Shown: piece by piece, positions 26,438-36,639 of the stretch | Layout of the letters: each line of letters begins with the position of its first letter | Numbering within the stretch: the first letter of the stretch is position 1 | Origin: Vibrio cincinnatiensis | GTDB lineage: Bacteria; Pseudomonadota; Gammaproteobacteria; Enterobacterales; Vibrionaceae | Assembly (NCBI RefSeq): GCF_022113815.1 | Contig: NZ_SGOM01000007.1 | Location: forward strand, 1-64,000 | Direction: 5' to 3' | DNA length: 64,000 bases | Program-made: the position numbers and the translations under genes | The notes under the pieces: model-generated | The model's database searches: none | Seen by the model: the letters and a program-made list of their open reading frames with translations, nothing else | What the model was told of the DNA's origin: nothing

Positions 26438-26500
26438 AAAATTAGTCACAGATGCATTACACAAAAAGTGGATATCCTGAAATGATCAGTCGATGCACTT
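26410..26500 (-). ncRNA. Candidate small RNA
   Basis: The terminator at 26410-26437 is preceded by a second hairpin, AAAAAGTG/CACTTTTT (26463-26503), and a weak promoter-like TTGAAT-N17-ATAAAA (26500-26528, minus strand). The resulting transcript would be about 90 nt, a usual size for a Hfq-type sRNA, with an A/T-rich single-stranded stretch between the hairpins. I do not recognise it as a named RNA. It may instead be the 3' UTR of the upstream gene. Confidence 0.35.
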
Positions 26501-26679
26501 TTTATTGGTTAAAACAGGCAAAATTCAAGTTCAGCTTTGTGTTAACCAACGAGCGAAGAGTAAACTAAAAAAGATTAATCGACTATTTATGTTTTTAATG
26601 TGATTAAAGATTCACTGGGTAAATGAGGAAAATTTGCAGTAAGTCACGATATTTTGCCATCGATTACAATATTTTCAGC

Positions 26680-27162
26680 CTATGTTGTTCGCTGAATATG
26701 AGCAAACATTGGCTGGCATAATTGAATTAAATCCTGCACCGATAAAGCAATGCCAGCTAAGGGGGAGCCACTACTGATAGTGACAGTTGAGTGCTGTAAA
26801 ATGGCGTGATCAAAGAGGATTGGCATCGCGGTTTTAAGGCACAGTGGGGTTACGGTGCCAATCGAATATCCAGTAAAGCGTTCAACTTGAGAGCGATCGA
26901 CGCAGGTCATGCGTCGCCATGCTAGTACTTGACGTACTTTTTTAGGATCGACGGAACAATCGCCGGGTGTGCAGGCCAACGCAAGGCGATCTCCCATATC
27001 ACGCAGTAGTAAAGTTTTGACCATTTGACTGGCAAGAATTCCACGCTGGCGTGCGGTTTCCTCGATGGTTATCGTGGCCGTTTTATGCGGCAGTAGCCGG
27101 TAGGCAATATTGTGCTTTTCTAGATACTGCGTGATTGGGGTCGAGAATGGCTTATTCATCAT
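26680..27162 (-). CDS. YbaK/EbsC-family aminoacyl-tRNA deacylase
   Basis: A 160-residue protein with the YbaK/ProX editing fold. Members remove wrong amino acids from tRNA, such as Cys or Ala from tRNA-Pro. The core reads [20 protein letters not shown], then [14 protein letters not shown] and [10 protein letters not shown]. Substrate specificity cannot be read here. Start ATG at 27162 or 27159. Its start overlaps the end of ygfZ by 11 bases, so the two are likely translated together. Confidence 0.85.
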   Translation of the reverse strand: MMNKPFSTPITQYLEKHNIAYRLLPHKTATITIEETARQRGILASQMVKTLLLRDMGDRLALACTPGDCSVDPKKVRQVLAWRRMTCVDRSQVERFTGYSIGTVTPLCLKTAMPILFDHAILQHSTVTISSGSPLAGIALSVQDLIQLCQPMFAHIQRTT

Positions 27163-28123
27163 CTAATGCATAAGGCAATGGGCGTATTGACCAGCGAGTT
27201 TCTGGCTGATCGGTCAGCCTTAATTCGGTTTCAACTTCGAGGTCATTGGGGAGGACAATTAACCCAATTGCTGTCTGGTCGGCAAAATTATAGTGAGCCA
27301 TGAGTGTTCCAGCATTGCGCCAGTTTTCACCGACAGCACGTTCTAATGCGTGTGCTTTACCTTGGCTGAGTGGCTGCTGAGTGTTGCCTTGTACGATATA
27401 CATTGCCCGCTTGTTCATTCCACGGTATTTGGCTCGGGCGACGGTTTCTTGCCCGGTATAACAGCCTTTTGTAAAGCTGATCCCACCCAGTGCTTGTAAG
27501 TTCAATGCTTGTGGAATATGTGTATTCTGTTCGCTATTTTCAACAATGGGCTGCGCTTGTTGAATATCAAAATAGGTCCACATAGCCGCATCCACTTTGC
27601 TTGCTGTACAGTTATTGAACCATTCCTCCGCCGCCGACTCTTCTAACAACAATAACCAGCGTTGGTCATCGATTTTGACCGCACTCCCTGAGGGTAATGG
27701 CCGAACGTTTTCTCGGCTAGAGGTGAATTGATTGATCAAGTCCTCAGCGCCAGTTCCCATAACGCCAAGAGCGACATCTGAACTTTCTGTTATTTCAACT
27801 TTGGAGAAAATGGCGTATTTTTTCAGTTCGCGTAGCTCTGCTTCAATCGCTGATTTAGGTTGAAACATGGCATAGCCATCACGATGATGAAACAGGCGAA
27901 AAGCAGACCACACTTTTCCCTTCGCATCGCAGTGTGCTCCCCAACAGCTTTGTCCGGCCTCTAAGCTCACAACATTACAAGTCACTTGGCCTTGCAGGTA
28001 AGCTTTTTTGTCGGCTCCTGATAGTTCAATGGCTCCCCAATGGGGTAAATGACTAATCATCAGTTCTGGCAGAGGAGCATTGCTGTTTATATGTAGAGTT
28101 GTAAATGTGTTTTTCCCGTTCAT
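27152..28123 (-). CDS. ygfZ: tRNA-modifying protein YgfZ
   Basis: A 323-residue folate-binding protein of the GcvT-like family that supports iron-sulfur enzymes, including the tRNA thiolase MiaB. The signature [17 protein letters not shown], with its conserved cysteine, is present. I chose the ATG at 28123, which has AGGTGA 5 bases upstream, over the GTG three codons earlier. It is divergent from sdhE-ygfX, as in E. coli, and overlaps the YbaK-family gene downstream. Confidence 0.95.
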   Translation of the reverse strand: MNGKNTFTTLHINSNAPLPELMISHLPHWGAIELSGADKKAYLQGQVTCNVVSLEAGQSCWGAHCDAKGKVWSAFRLFHHRDGYAMFQPKSAIEAELRELKKYAIFSKVEITESSDVALGVMGTGAEDLINQFTSSRENVRPLPSGSAVKIDDQRWLLLLEESAAEEWFNNCTASKVDAAMWTYFDIQQAQPIVENSEQNTHIPQALNLQALGGISFTKGCYTGQETVARAKYRGMNKRAMYIVQGNTQQPLSQGKAHALERAVGENWRNAGTLMAHYNFADQTAIGLIVLPNDLEVETELRLTDQPETRWSIRPLPYALDDE

Positions 28124-28270
28124 ATCTTTCACCTAAGTGAGACGCTTTCCATTATGTTAATCTGGATCAACTTTTTTGTCAGCTTGAACAGGGACTGTGA
28201 CTAAGCTACTAGTTGAATTTAACATTGGTTGTTACACTTGGCGCAAATAAACATAAGGTGAGGAAAGCCA

Positions 28271-28531
28271 ATGTACGCTGCGGAAGAAAAAGCGCGCATC
28301 AAATGGGCATGCCGACGTGGAATGCTTGAACTTGATGTGGTTATTATGCCGTTTTTTGAAGAGTGTTTTGAGTCATTAAACGAGTCAGAGCAGAAAGATT
28401 TTGTCTCGTTACTTGAATGTGATGATCCCGACCTTTTCACTTGGATTATGGGACATGGTCGTTCAGAAAACTTAGGCCATGCCGCAATGGTAGACAAAAT
28501 TGTCGCACATAATCTTAGCAAGGTCCGTTAA
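28271..28531 (+). CDS. sdhE: FAD assembly factor SdhE
   Basis: An 86-residue protein that promotes covalent flavinylation of succinate dehydrogenase and fumarate reductase. The RGMLELDV motif (RGxxE) near residue 16 is the flavoprotein-contact signature, and the helical fold of the family follows. It is divergent from ygfZ, with a GAGG ribosome binding site. The 3' end overlaps ygfX by 32 bases. Confidence 0.95.
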   Translation: MYAAEEKARIKWACRRGMLELDVVIMPFFEECFESLNESEQKDFVSLLECDDPDLFTWIMGHGRSENLGHAAMVDKIVAHNLSKVR

Positions 28532-28904
28532 GCTTTATTTGCAGCCCTCTTTTCTCGCTCGTATCATCGCCTTCTCCCTGTTGGCAGTTTTGGTATGGGC
28601 GATATTGGTTTCCCCGATTCCGCTAGTTGTGAGCATTGTGATGTTCGCTCTTTTGTTTTCTTGTCCATTATTGAGTTGGCTTCCAGCATCTTTACAAGGT
28701 GAGGTTGACATTGATTGTTCAGGAAAACTGCGTGTGGGTGAGCAGGACTTTGTTTTTCAACAAGTTGACTTTCTTTATCGGCATGTATTTTTGATGATTC
28801 AAGGGAAGGGGAAATGCTGGTTATTGTGGCGAGATAGTTGTCATGAGAATGATTACCGGCAGCTATTGGTGAAATTAAAACGGGAGCAGTATCGCTCCCG
28901 TTAA
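28500..28904 (+). CDS. ygfX: Inner-membrane protein YgfX
   Basis: A protein of up to 134 residues with two membrane helices (about residues 20-60) and a soluble C-terminal part. It matches E. coli YgfX/CptA, which pairs with sdhE and was proposed to act as a toxin on cytoskeleton proteins. I am less sure of the start: the TTG at 28500 is the first in-frame start codon, and no clear ribosome binding site decides it. The last codons include a hairpin that is the terminator of the convergent nadB. Confidence 0.82.
   Translation: MSHIILARSVKLYLQPSFLARIIAFSLLAVLVWAILVSPIPLVVSIVMFALLFSCPLLSWLPASLQGEVDIDCSGKLRVGEQDFVFQQVDFLYRHVFLMIQGKGKCWLLWRDSCHENDYRQLLVKLKREQYRSR
28872..28902 (-). terminator. Terminator of nadB, inside the 3' end of ygfX
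   Basis: On the minus strand AACGGGAGC pairs with GCTCCCGTT around six bases and is followed by TTTAATTTC. It lies 5 bases beyond the nadB stop, within the last codons of ygfX. Confidence 0.82.
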
Positions 28905-28906
28905 GG

Positions 28907-30514
28907 TTATTTCTCTGGAGTAAGGATGGTGGGGCCGCTATTTTCTAATAGATCGGGATAATCTAATGTGTAGTGCAGGCCTCGGCTCTCTTTACGCAGC
29001 ATGGCACACCGAACCATCAATTCTGCCACTTGCAGTAGGTTACGCAGTTCTAACAAGTTATTGGAAACGCGGAAGTTACTGTAATACTCGTGGGTTTCTT
29101 GCTGCAGTAGTTGAATGCGACGTAATGCTCGTTCTAGACGTTTATCGGTTCGAACGATGCCCATGTAATCCCACATAAATAGGCGAAGTTCGTGCCAGTT
29201 ATGCTGAATGACCACTTCTTCATCTGAGCACGTTACCTTACTTTCGTCCCAGTTTGGTAGTGATCTAGGCATTTGTGCGCTTGGGTAGCGGCGAAGAATA
29301 TCTTGTGCAGCAGACCAAGCATAAACCACGCACTCCAGTAATGAGTTTGAGGCCATACGGTTTGCTCCGTGTAAACCGGTATAACTGACTTCACCAATGG
29401 CATACAGTTGATCAAGATCCGTCTGCCCCTGTTGGTTGATCATCACCCCCCCACAGGTATAGTGGGCGGCGGGAACGATAGGAATCGGTTCTTTGGTCAT
29501 ATCAATGCCAAGATCCATCAAACGGGTATAAATGGTAGGGAAGTGTTTTTCAATAAATTCAGCAGGTTTATGACTGATGTCTAAATACATGCAGTCTGCG
29601 CCTAAGCGTTTCATCTCATAGTCGATCGCACGAGCAACAATATCACGTGGCGCTAATTCAGCGCGTTCATCAAAGTCTGGCATAAATCGTGAGCCATCCG
29701 GACGGCGAAGATAGGCCCCTTCACCACGTAAGGCTTCAGTGAGTAAGAAATTACGCGCTTCTGGATGGTATAAGCATGTCGGGTGGAACTGATTGAACTC
29801 AAGGTTAGCAACTCGGCAGCCAGCTCGCCAAGCCATTGCAATACCATCTCCGGAAGAAACATCGGGGTTTGAGGTATATTGATAGACTTTGGACGATCCG
29901 CCCGTCGCCAATACCACAAATTTTGCACGAATGGTTTCAACATGTTCCACATTACGGTTCCAAACATAGGCTCCAACAACCTTGTTCGCATCCCCTCCGA
30001 TTTTATCTTCGGTAATTAAATCTAGGGCGTTGTAACGTTCGAACAACCGAATGTTAGGATGATTATGAACATTATCTTGCAAGGATGTTTGCATGGCCAT
30101 GCCTGTGGCATCGGCGGCATGTAGAATGCGTCGGTGACTGTGTCCACCTTCTCGGGTTAAATGATAGCGAGGGTGTTCATCATCGTCATTTTCTTCCCGA
30201 TCAAAGGGAACACCACCATCAATTAACCACTGAACACATTCTTTGGCATGTTCGGCAATAAATTGAACCGTTTCTTGATTACAAATTCCAGCTCCCGCAA
30301 TCAAAGTATCTTGAACATGGGATTCAATACTGTCGGATTCATCAAAAACGGCAGCAATGCCGCCTTGTGCATAATAGGTTGCCCCCTCGCTACGAGGTCC
30401 TTTACTCAATACGATCACGTTGCAGTGTGCTGCAACTTGTAGCGCTAAAGATAATCCAGCAGCACCGCTGCCTACGACTAACACATCGCATTGATGTTCT
30501 CGATTTACGTTCAT
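28907..30514 (-). CDS. nadB: L-aspartate oxidase
   Basis: A 535-residue FAD enzyme that oxidises L-aspartate to iminoaspartate, the first step of NAD synthesis. The FAD fold reads [16 protein letters not shown]. The active-site stretch [24 protein letters not shown] and [23 protein letters not shown] are present. It is divergent from rpoE, as in E. coli, with a 541-bp gap. The start ATG is at 30514. Confidence 0.97.
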   Translation of the reverse strand: MNVNREHQCDVLVVGSGAAGLSLALQVAAHCNVIVLSKGPRSEGATYYAQGGIAAVFDESDSIESHVQDTLIAGAGICNQETVQFIAEHAKECVQWLIDGGVPFDREENDDDEHPRYHLTREGGHSHRRILHAADATGMAMQTSLQDNVHNHPNIRLFERYNALDLITEDKIGGDANKVVGAYVWNRNVEHVETIRAKFVVLATGGSSKVYQYTSNPDVSSGDGIAMAWRAGCRVANLEFNQFHPTCLYHPEARNFLLTEALRGEGAYLRRPDGSRFMPDFDERAELAPRDIVARAIDYEMKRLGADCMYLDISHKPAEFIEKHFPTIYTRLMDLGIDMTKEPIPIVPAAHYTCGGVMINQQGQTDLDQLYAIGEVSYTGLHGANRMASNSLLECVVYAWSAAQDILRRYPSAQMPRSLPNWDESKVTCSDEEVVIQHNWHELRLFMWDYMGIVRTDKRLERALRRIQLLQQETHEYYSNFRVSNNLLELRNLLQVAELMVRCAMLRKESRGLHYTLDYPDLLENSGPTILTPEK

Positions 30515-30929
30515 AAGATGGTTAACTTCCTGAACTTAAAGTAGAGTGTTCCTACTCTAGATTAAAATAAAACACGAGTTGTATTCCGGTCGTTAGTGGT
30601 GTTACTAGGCCAACTAGCGAGAGTGAATCAAGCTACGTGAGTCCGTTTATTTCTGCCCAAGATCTCCGCGCTGACCTGCCTCGTCAGGCATGAGGGAATT
30701 AAAGCATAGTCATACCCACTGAAACGAAAATAGGGGATCCGGCTATTTTGCTGCTAAGGGCAATACTTTGTAAATGCTATTGTCTTTTTTAAAGGCTATC
30801 CCCACAATTTGTAGGTGTCGATCGTTAATGTTGACTAAAGCAAGAGAAGCAAAGTGAGTTTAGTATGGGTCTTGAATCCGCAACGGCATAATACCGTCGC
30901 ATTAAGGGAAAATATTTTACCTTATATTT
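30515..30929. other. nadB-rpoE intergenic region
   Basis: About 415 bases with no gene I can support. It contains a TGCCTCGTCAGGCA-type inverted repeat near 30677-30690 and several short open frames of 8-10 codons without good ribosome binding sites. E. coli has the rseD leader ORF upstream of rpoE; I see no clear equivalent here. Confidence 0.4.
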
Positions 30930-30957
30930 GAACTTTTCCTCACTTATTGAGTCACAA
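30930..30957 (+). promoter_or_regulatory. Sigma-E promoter of rpoE
   Basis: GAACTT at 30930-30935, a 16-base spacer and TCACAA match the sigma-E consensus (GAACTT-N16-TCnnA). It lies about 100 bases upstream of rpoE, where the autoregulatory promoter is expected. Confidence 0.75.
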
Positions 30958-31055
30958 TAGTGCTCATGTAGGCAGTGGTGTCAAGACAACATTCTGCATA
31001 ATTAGAGTCCATATCTGAGAAGGTAAGGGAGATAACAATAGGAGTAACCGCTCGA

Positions 31056-31628
31056 ATGAACGATCAACTGACCGATCAAGTGTTGATTGAGCGAGTTCAG
31101 AACGGAGATAAGCAAGCATTTAATCTGTTGGTATTGAGATATCAAAACAAGGTTTGCAATCTTATTTCTAGGTATGTGAGCAATTCTGGAGATGTGGCGG
31201 ATGTTGCACAAGAAGCCTTTATTAAAGCTTATCGTGCTATCCCGACATTTCGTGGCGAGAGTGCGTTTTATACTTGGCTATATCGCATTGCTGTTAATAC
31301 CGCGAAAAATCACATCGTAGCGCAAAGCCGCCGGCCGCCGGCGAATGATGTTGATGCTGAAGAAGCTGAATTTTACGAAAGTGGCAATGCACTCAAAGAA
31401 ATATCGAACCCTGAAAACATTACGTTGTCCAAAGAGTTAAAGCAGGCGGTATTTAGTGCAATAGAAGCATTGCCTGAAGATTTAAAAACCGCGATGACGT
31501 TACGAGAGCTAGAAGGCTTAAGTTATGAAGACATCGCAGAAGTCATGGATTGCCCCGTTGGTACGGTGCGTTCTCGTATCTTCCGTGCTCGTGAAGCGGT
31601 TGAAAAGCGAATTAAACCGCTTTTATAG
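31056..31628 (+). CDS. rpoE: RNA polymerase sigma factor RpoE (sigma-E)
   Basis: A 190-residue ECF sigma factor for the extracytoplasmic stress response. Region 2 reads NLLVLRYQNKVCNLISRY with DVAQEAFIKAYRAIPTFRG, and region 4 includes YEDIAEVMDCPVGTVRSRIFRAREAVE. Length is the standard 190-191. AGGAG lies 11 bases before the ATG. It is the first gene of rpoE-rseABC, and a sigma-E-type promoter precedes it. Confidence 0.98.
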   Translation: MNDQLTDQVLIERVQNGDKQAFNLLVLRYQNKVCNLISRYVSNSGDVADVAQEAFIKAYRAIPTFRGESAFYTWLYRIAVNTAKNHIVAQSRRPPANDVDAEEAEFYESGNALKEISNPENITLSKELKQAVFSAIEALPEDLKTAMTLRELEGLSYEDIAEVMDCPVGTVRSRIFRAREAVEKRIKPLL

Positions 31629-31662
31629 CGCCGCATAATGAGTAACAAAAATGGTGAAAATA

Positions 31663-32292
31663 ATGGCTGACAAAGAAAAACTTTCAGCATTCATGGATGG
31701 AGAATTGGTTGATAAAGTGCTCATACAAGAAGTTGAGCATGACTCAATGAGTCTCGAAACGTGGAAAAACTACCATCTCATTGGTGATGTGATGCGTGGT
31801 GATGCTCCCGTACAACCAGAATGGAATATTGCTGAAAGTGTCGCTCTGGCATTAGAAAATGAACCGGCGCATACCTCGTTTACGAGTGCTGATAATGTGG
31901 CCGATCTCCACTTAGCAAAATTAGAGGCTCAGCCCAAGGTTGATCAAGCGCGTCGTCAACTGCCTTCTTGGTTGACTCAGTTGGGGCAAGTGGCTATTGC
32001 TGCGAGTGTCTCATTTGCCGTGATCATTGGTGTGCAGCAGTATGGAGGTGCCGATAGTGCAAGCGCGCAAGAGGCTCAGCTACCAGTATTACAAACCATT
32101 CCGTTTGCTGGTACTGCAGAACCTGTCAGCTTGACGCGTGATTCTGTGGCAAGACATGGTAGCAGTGAAGCGAACATGCAAGAGCAACGTCGCCGCATTA
32201 ACGCGTTACTGCAAGATTATGAGCTACAGTTGAGACTAAATAGTGAGAATTTGATCCCTCACACAGACCCAGTTGAATCGGTAATTGAATGA
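31663..32292 (+). CDS. rseA: Anti-sigma-E factor RseA
   Basis: A 209-residue single-pass inner-membrane protein. The cytoplasmic N-terminal domain KLSAFMDGELVD... that binds sigma-E is followed by a membrane helix near residues 106-122 (VAIAASVSFAVIIGV) and a periplasmic tail where DegS cuts. I chose the ATG at 31663 (MADKEKLSAF); an ATG at 31651 would add four codons. It is second in the operon. Confidence 0.95.
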   Translation: MADKEKLSAFMDGELVDKVLIQEVEHDSMSLETWKNYHLIGDVMRGDAPVQPEWNIAESVALALENEPAHTSFTSADNVADLHLAKLEAQPKVDQARRQLPSWLTQLGQVAIAASVSFAVIIGVQQYGGADSASAQEAQLPVLQTIPFAGTAEPVSLTRDSVARHGSSEANMQEQRRRINALLQDYELQLRLNSENLIPHTDPVESVIE

Positions 32293-33254
32293 AAAAAATT
32301 CTGATCAGTGTGCTGACACTGTTCAGTTTGAATGCGACTCCTGCCTTTGCAGAAAAACCTTCTGCAGAGGCTTTGTTGCATCAGATGAACGAAGCCAGTC
32401 AGCATCTTAATTATGAATTGTCTTATATTCTGATTAAGAAAAATAGCATTGAACCTTTGCTTTACCGCCATGCGCGACAAGAGAGTCAGCAGTTTGCCCA
32501 TCTTGTTTATTTGAGTGGCCCTGTGCGCGAAGTGATTCGTCGTGGCAATGAAGTCAGTTATGTTGAGCCGGGCGTTGAACCATTTACGATTGAATCTGGC
32601 AATATGGTGGCCCCTACCATCCCAATGCTCAATAGTGATGTAACACAACTGAGCCAATACTATGACTTTGTTAAAATGGGACGGGCCCGTGAAGCGGGAA
32701 CGGCTTGTCAGGTATTGCGAATTGTTCCCAAAGATGGCCTTCGCTATTCTTATGTTTTGTGGGTTGATGAAAATAGCGCATTGCCCCTGCGGGCCGATTT
32801 AGTTGATCGTGATGGTGAAGTGTTGGAGCAATACCGCACAATTTCGTACTCGATTAATGATAAATTAGCTCCTTTGATGTCTGGGTTAAATAATGTTCAG
32901 TTACCTGAAGTGTTATCTTTACCCAAAGGTAATATACAACAAACATTTTGGGCGGTTGGTTGGAAACCTGAAGGTTTTCAACCGCTTGAGTTGAATCGTT
33001 ATCGTATGGCAATGACGGAACGATTGGTTGAAAGTCAAATGTTTTCTGATGGGTTATTTAATTTTTCTGTCTATGTATCGAGCCGTGATGATCATTCGCT
33101 GAAAGGGCAGTTAGTGCGTCAAGGGCGTCGAACCGTACACAGTTTTGTTAGTGGCGAAAACGAGGTCTCAGTGGTTGGTGATATCCCACCAGCAACGGCA
33201 CAGCGCATTGCTCAATCGGTGGTTTTTGAAAGAGTCGGAGCAAAAAGCCAATGA
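32289..33254 (+). CDS. rseB: Sigma-E regulator RseB
   Basis: A 321-residue periplasmic protein with an N-terminal signal peptide (about residues 1-21, ending NATPAFA). It shields RseA from cleavage and responds to off-pathway lipopolysaccharide. The two-domain MucB/RseB pattern is seen, with YVLWVDENSALPLRADLVD in the middle. It overlaps rseA by 4 bases and rseC by 4 bases, so the operon is tightly coupled. Confidence 0.95.
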   Translation: MKKILISVLTLFSLNATPAFAEKPSAEALLHQMNEASQHLNYELSYILIKKNSIEPLLYRHARQESQQFAHLVYLSGPVREVIRRGNEVSYVEPGVEPFTIESGNMVAPTIPMLNSDVTQLSQYYDFVKMGRAREAGTACQVLRIVPKDGLRYSYVLWVDENSALPLRADLVDRDGEVLEQYRTISYSINDKLAPLMSGLNNVQLPEVLSLPKGNIQQTFWAVGWKPEGFQPLELNRYRMAMTERLVESQMFSDGLFNFSVYVSSRDDHSLKGQLVRQGRRTVHSFVSGENEVSVVGDIPPATAQRIAQSVVFERVGAKSQ

Positions 33255-33721
33255 TGACGGCATTGGCAACCGTGACTGCGGTAGAACGACATTCGGCAGG
33301 GTATTGGGTTGACCTAAGCTGTGAGCAACAGACCAGTTGTAGCCATTGTCAATCAGCAAAAAGTTGCGGTACAGGTATGGTTTCTAAAGCCATCGGTAAT
33401 AAAGCATTAGCTTGGCGATTGAACAGTGAAAAAACCGTCTCAGCTGGGCAAGTGATAGAAATTGGCTTTCCTGAGAAAAGTTTGTTGCAATCGGCAGCTT
33501 TAGTTTATCTCGTGCCTCTCTTGATGATGATTGCGGGAGCCGTGATCGCCGAGGCTTGGCTCGCCCCTTTGCTGAACATGGGGGAAGGCGGGGTGATCGG
33601 CTGTGCTTTACTTTCCATGATCGTAGGAGTGATGTTGGCGAGATATTATTCAACTCGATTATCAAAACGCTCTATCCAAGAAGTGATCTTACTGAGAGTG
33701 CTTGGTGAGCCCATCCTTTAA
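33251..33721 (+). CDS. rseC: SoxR-reducing/sigma-E accessory protein RseC
   Basis: A 156-residue inner-membrane protein. The N-terminal part has a four-cysteine cluster, CEQQTSCSHCQSAKSC, typical of RseC. Two hydrophobic helices follow (about residues 80-100 and 110-130). In E. coli it is linked to sigma-E control and to the Rsx/SoxR system. The start overlaps rseB by 4 bases. A terminator with a TTCG loop follows. Confidence 0.93.
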   Translation: MMTALATVTAVERHSAGYWVDLSCEQQTSCSHCQSAKSCGTGMVSKAIGNKALAWRLNSEKTVSAGQVIEIGFPEKSLLQSAALVYLVPLLMMIAGAVIAEAWLAPLLNMGEGGVIGCALLSMIVGVMLARYYSTRLSKRSIQEVILLRVLGEPIL

Positions 33722-33771
33722 ATTATGGTGCGAAGCCTAGCGAAATTCGGTAGAATCGGCCAACTTAAATG

Positions 33772-33797
33772 AAATGCCACTTCGGTGGCGTTTCTTA
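33772..33797 (+). terminator. Terminator after rseC
   Basis: Nine-base stem AAATGCCAC/GTGGCGTTT (one T-G pair) with a TTCG tetraloop, followed by CTTATT. It lies 50 bases beyond rseC and 38 before lepA. The T run is short, so some readthrough into lepA is likely. Confidence 0.65.
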
Positions 33798-33834
33798 TTC
33801 CCTAATCAGCAAAGAGTTTAGTCATCCCAAACCT

Positions 33835-35628
33835 ATGAAGCACATTCGTAATTTTTCGATTATCGCCCACATTGATCATGGTAAATCGACCTTATCTGAC
33901 CGTTTAATCCAAGTATGTGGTGGGTTGAGCGATCGTGAAATGGCAGAGCAAGTTCTTGATTCAATGGATCTTGAACGTGAGCGTGGTATCACCATTAAAG
34001 CGCAGAGTGTGACTCTCGACTATCAAGCCAAAGATGGCGAAACTTACCAGCTAAACTTTATCGATACTCCAGGGCACGTGGATTTCTCATATGAGGTATC
34101 TCGTTCTTTAGCGGCTTGTGAAGGCGCGCTACTGGTGGTTGATGCGGGTCAGGGAGTGGAAGCTCAGACTTTGGCCAACTGTTACACTGCCATTGAAATG
34201 GATCTCGAAGTCGTCCCGATTCTTAATAAAATCGATTTACCTGCTTCGGAACCTGAGCGAGTTGCCGAAGAGATCGAAGATATTGTCGGTATCGATGCTA
34301 TTGACGCCGTTCGTTGTTCAGCCAAAACCGGGCTTGGTGTTGACGATGTTCTAGAAAAAATCGTATCAGCGATTCCTGCACCAGAAGGTGATCCTGAGGC
34401 TCCACTGCAAGCGCTTATTATTGACTCGTGGTTTGATAACTACTTAGGTGTTGTTTCTTTGGTGCGGATTAAAAACGGTAGCCTGAAGAAAAACGATAAA
34501 ATCAAAGTGATGAGTACCGGGCAAATCTGGGGCGTAGATCGCATTGGTATTTTTACGCCTAAGCAAGTTGATACTTCTGGGTTAAATACCGGAGAAGTGG
34601 GTTGGGTTGTTTGTGGTATCAAAGATATCCTCGGTGCTCCTGTAGGGGATACCTTAACTCTGGCTAAAAATGGTTGTGAAAAGCCATTACCGGGTTTTAA
34701 AAAGGTCAAGCCGCAAGTCTATGCGGGCCTATTTCCTGTTTCTTCTGATGATTATGAAAACTTCCGTGATGCTTTAGGCAAACTTAGCCTCAATGATGCC
34801 TCGTTGTTTTATGAACCAGAAACATCGGCCGCATTGGGTTTTGGGTTCCGTTGTGGTTTCCTCGGCATGCTACACATGGAGATCATTCAAGAGCGTTTAG
34901 AGCGAGAATACGATCTTGATTTGATCACAACTGCCCCGACGGTGGTTTATGAAGTGCTCAAAACGGATAAAGAAATGCTGTATGTTGATAGCCCAGCGAA
35001 GTTGCCTGCTATCAATGATATTGAAGAGATCCGTGAACCGATTGCACGCTGTAATATCCTTGTCCCTTCTGATTACCTTGGTAGTGTTATTACCTTGTGT
35101 GTTGAGAAACGCGGTACGCAAGTTGATATGGTTTATCATGGCAACCAAGTAGCACTAACTTATGATATTCCTATGGCAGAAGTGGTGCTTGATTTCTTTG
35201 ACCGTTTGAAATCGACCTCACGAGGTTACGCTTCATTAGACTATAGTTTCCAACGCTTTGATGCATCGGATATGGTCAGAGTTGATGTGTTACTTAATGG
35301 CGATAAAGTGGATGCTCTAGCTATCATCACTCATAAAGATCAAGCACAAACACGTGGCCGTCAGTTGGTTGAGAAGATGAAAGAATTCATCCCTCGACAA
35401 ATGTTTGATATTGCGATTCAAGCTGCGATCGGTAACCACATTATTGCCCGTTCAACCGTTAAGCAGTTACGTAAAAACGTACTGGCTAAATGTTATGGTG
35501 GTGATGTCAGTCGTAAGAAAAAACTGTTGAAGAAACAAAAAGAAGGTAAGAAACGCATGAAACAAATTGGTAACGTGGAGTTACCACAAGAAGCGTTCTT
35601 GGCCATTTTGCATGTAGGTAAAGATTAA
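33835..35628 (+). CDS. lepA: Elongation factor 4 (LepA)
   Basis: A 597-residue ribosome-associated GTPase. G1 is [16 protein letters not shown], and G2-G3 are in RGITIKAQ and [10 protein letters not shown]. The C-terminal domain unique to LepA ends in a basic stretch. I chose the ATG at 33835 (MKHIRNFS), which matches the family N-terminus; the 22 codons upstream overlap the rseC terminator. The ribosome binding site is weak. lepB follows. Confidence 0.97.
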   Translation: MKHIRNFSIIAHIDHGKSTLSDRLIQVCGGLSDREMAEQVLDSMDLERERGITIKAQSVTLDYQAKDGETYQLNFIDTPGHVDFSYEVSRSLAACEGALLVVDAGQGVEAQTLANCYTAIEMDLEVVPILNKIDLPASEPERVAEEIEDIVGIDAIDAVRCSAKTGLGVDDVLEKIVSAIPAPEGDPEAPLQALIIDSWFDNYLGVVSLVRIKNGSLKKNDKIKVMSTGQIWGVDRIGIFTPKQVDTSGLNTGEVGWVVCGIKDILGAPVGDTLTLAKNGCEKPLPGFKKVKPQVYAGLFPVSSDDYENFRDALGKLSLNDASLFYEPETSAALGFGFRCGFLGMLHMEIIQERLEREYDLDLITTAPTVVYEVLKTDKEMLYVDSPAKLPAINDIEEIREPIARCNILVPSDYLGSVITLCVEKRGTQVDMVYHGNQVALTYDIPMAEVVLDFFDRLKSTSRGYASLDYSFQRFDASDMVRVDVLLNGDKVDALAIITHKDQAQTRGRQLVEKMKEFIPRQMFDIAIQAAIGNHIIARSTVKQLRKNVLAKCYGGDVSRKKKLLKKQKEGKKRMKQIGNVELPQEAFLAILHVGKD

Positions 35629-35666
35629 CGGCTTCGGTGTGATAGAGCGGTTCGTCATCAACTTTC

Positions 35667-35694
35667 AAGTGAAAGGGCTTTGGCTCTTTCACTT
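35667..35694 (+). terminator. Hairpin between lepA and lepB
   Basis: Twelve-base stem AAGTGAAAGGGC/GCTCTTTCACTT with a short loop and one G-T pair, followed by TCGTATTTTTAG. The T run is interrupted, so it may attenuate rather than fully stop transcription into lepB. Confidence 0.5.
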
Positions 35695-35719
35695 TCGTAT
35701 TTTTAGATAAGGGAAGGTA

Positions 35720-36604
35720 ATGGCCAATACATTTTCACTCATTCTGGTGATTGTCACCCTCGTGACAGGGGTTATCTGGGCACTTGAACAGGGAGTGTGG
35801 AAGAAAAAGCGTCAGCAAAAGTTTGCCGAGTTAAAGGTGAATACTCAATCCTGTGAGTTAAAACAAGCCCCTCAACCATGGTGGATAGAAAATTCGGTGT
35901 CTATCTTCCCTGTGATTGCATTTGTTCTCGTTCTACGCTCATTCGTATTTGAACCTTTCCAAATCCCTTCTGGTTCTATGATGCCGACCTTGCTCGTGGG
36001 GGATTTCATTTTAGTTGAAAAATACGCTTATGGGTTGAAAGATCCTGTTTGGCGCACCCAATTGATTGAAACCGGCAAACCTGAACGTGGTGATATTGTT
36101 GTTTTTAAATACCCACCCAATCCGAGTGTCGATTACATCAAACGAGTCGTGGGCATGCCCGGCGATATCGTGCGTTATAGCTCAGAAAAAGAAATTTGTA
36201 TTCAATCGCCCAATACCTCTCATTGTCAGCCAGTCAAATTATCCAATGTGGTTGAGAGTGAGTTTATTCAAAATCGTATTCCACTGATCCAGTTGGATGA
36301 ACAATTGGGCGACCAGTCTCACCATATTTTAATTAACCCGCTGCGAATTGATAACGTGCAAGATTATCACCCTCGTTCAGGGGTAAATGAATGGGTTGTT
36401 CCACAAGGGCACTATTTTGTGATGGGTGATAACCGTGACAACAGTGCTGACAGCCGTTTTTGGGGCTTTGTACCAGAAGAAAATTTAGTGGGTAAAGCCG
36501 TTGCGATTTGGATCAGCTTTGAATTTGATCGTCGTCCTGACAGCTTTTTACCCACGTGGGTCCCAACCGGAGTGCGCTTTAGCCGCATCGGTGGCATTAA
36601 TTAG
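35720..36604 (+). CDS. lepB: Signal peptidase I
   Basis: A 294-residue inner-membrane serine protease that removes signal peptides of exported proteins. Two membrane helices lie at about residues 4-22 and 60-74. The catalytic Ser86 ([10 protein letters not shown]) and Lys141 ([12 protein letters not shown]) are present, and the [14 protein letters not shown] box follows. It follows lepA, and rnc starts 35 bases later, as in E. coli. Confidence 0.97.
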   Translation: MANTFSLILVIVTLVTGVIWALEQGVWKKKRQQKFAELKVNTQSCELKQAPQPWWIENSVSIFPVIAFVLVLRSFVFEPFQIPSGSMMPTLLVGDFILVEKYAYGLKDPVWRTQLIETGKPERGDIVVFKYPPNPSVDYIKRVVGMPGDIVRYSSEKEICIQSPNTSHCQPVKLSNVVESEFIQNRIPLIQLDEQLGDQSHHILINPLRIDNVQDYHPRSGVNEWVVPQGHYFVMGDNRDNSADSRFWGFVPEENLVGKAVAIWISFEFDRRPDSFLPTWVPTGVRFSRIGGIN

Positions 36605-36639
36605 GCCAGTTATACTGGCCCGTAACACATCGAGAGAGC

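Noticed and set aside
26389..26445. 18-codon plus-strand ORF with AAGG upstream
   Set aside because: It runs through the minus-strand terminator hairpin, so its codons are explained by that structure; too short to support.
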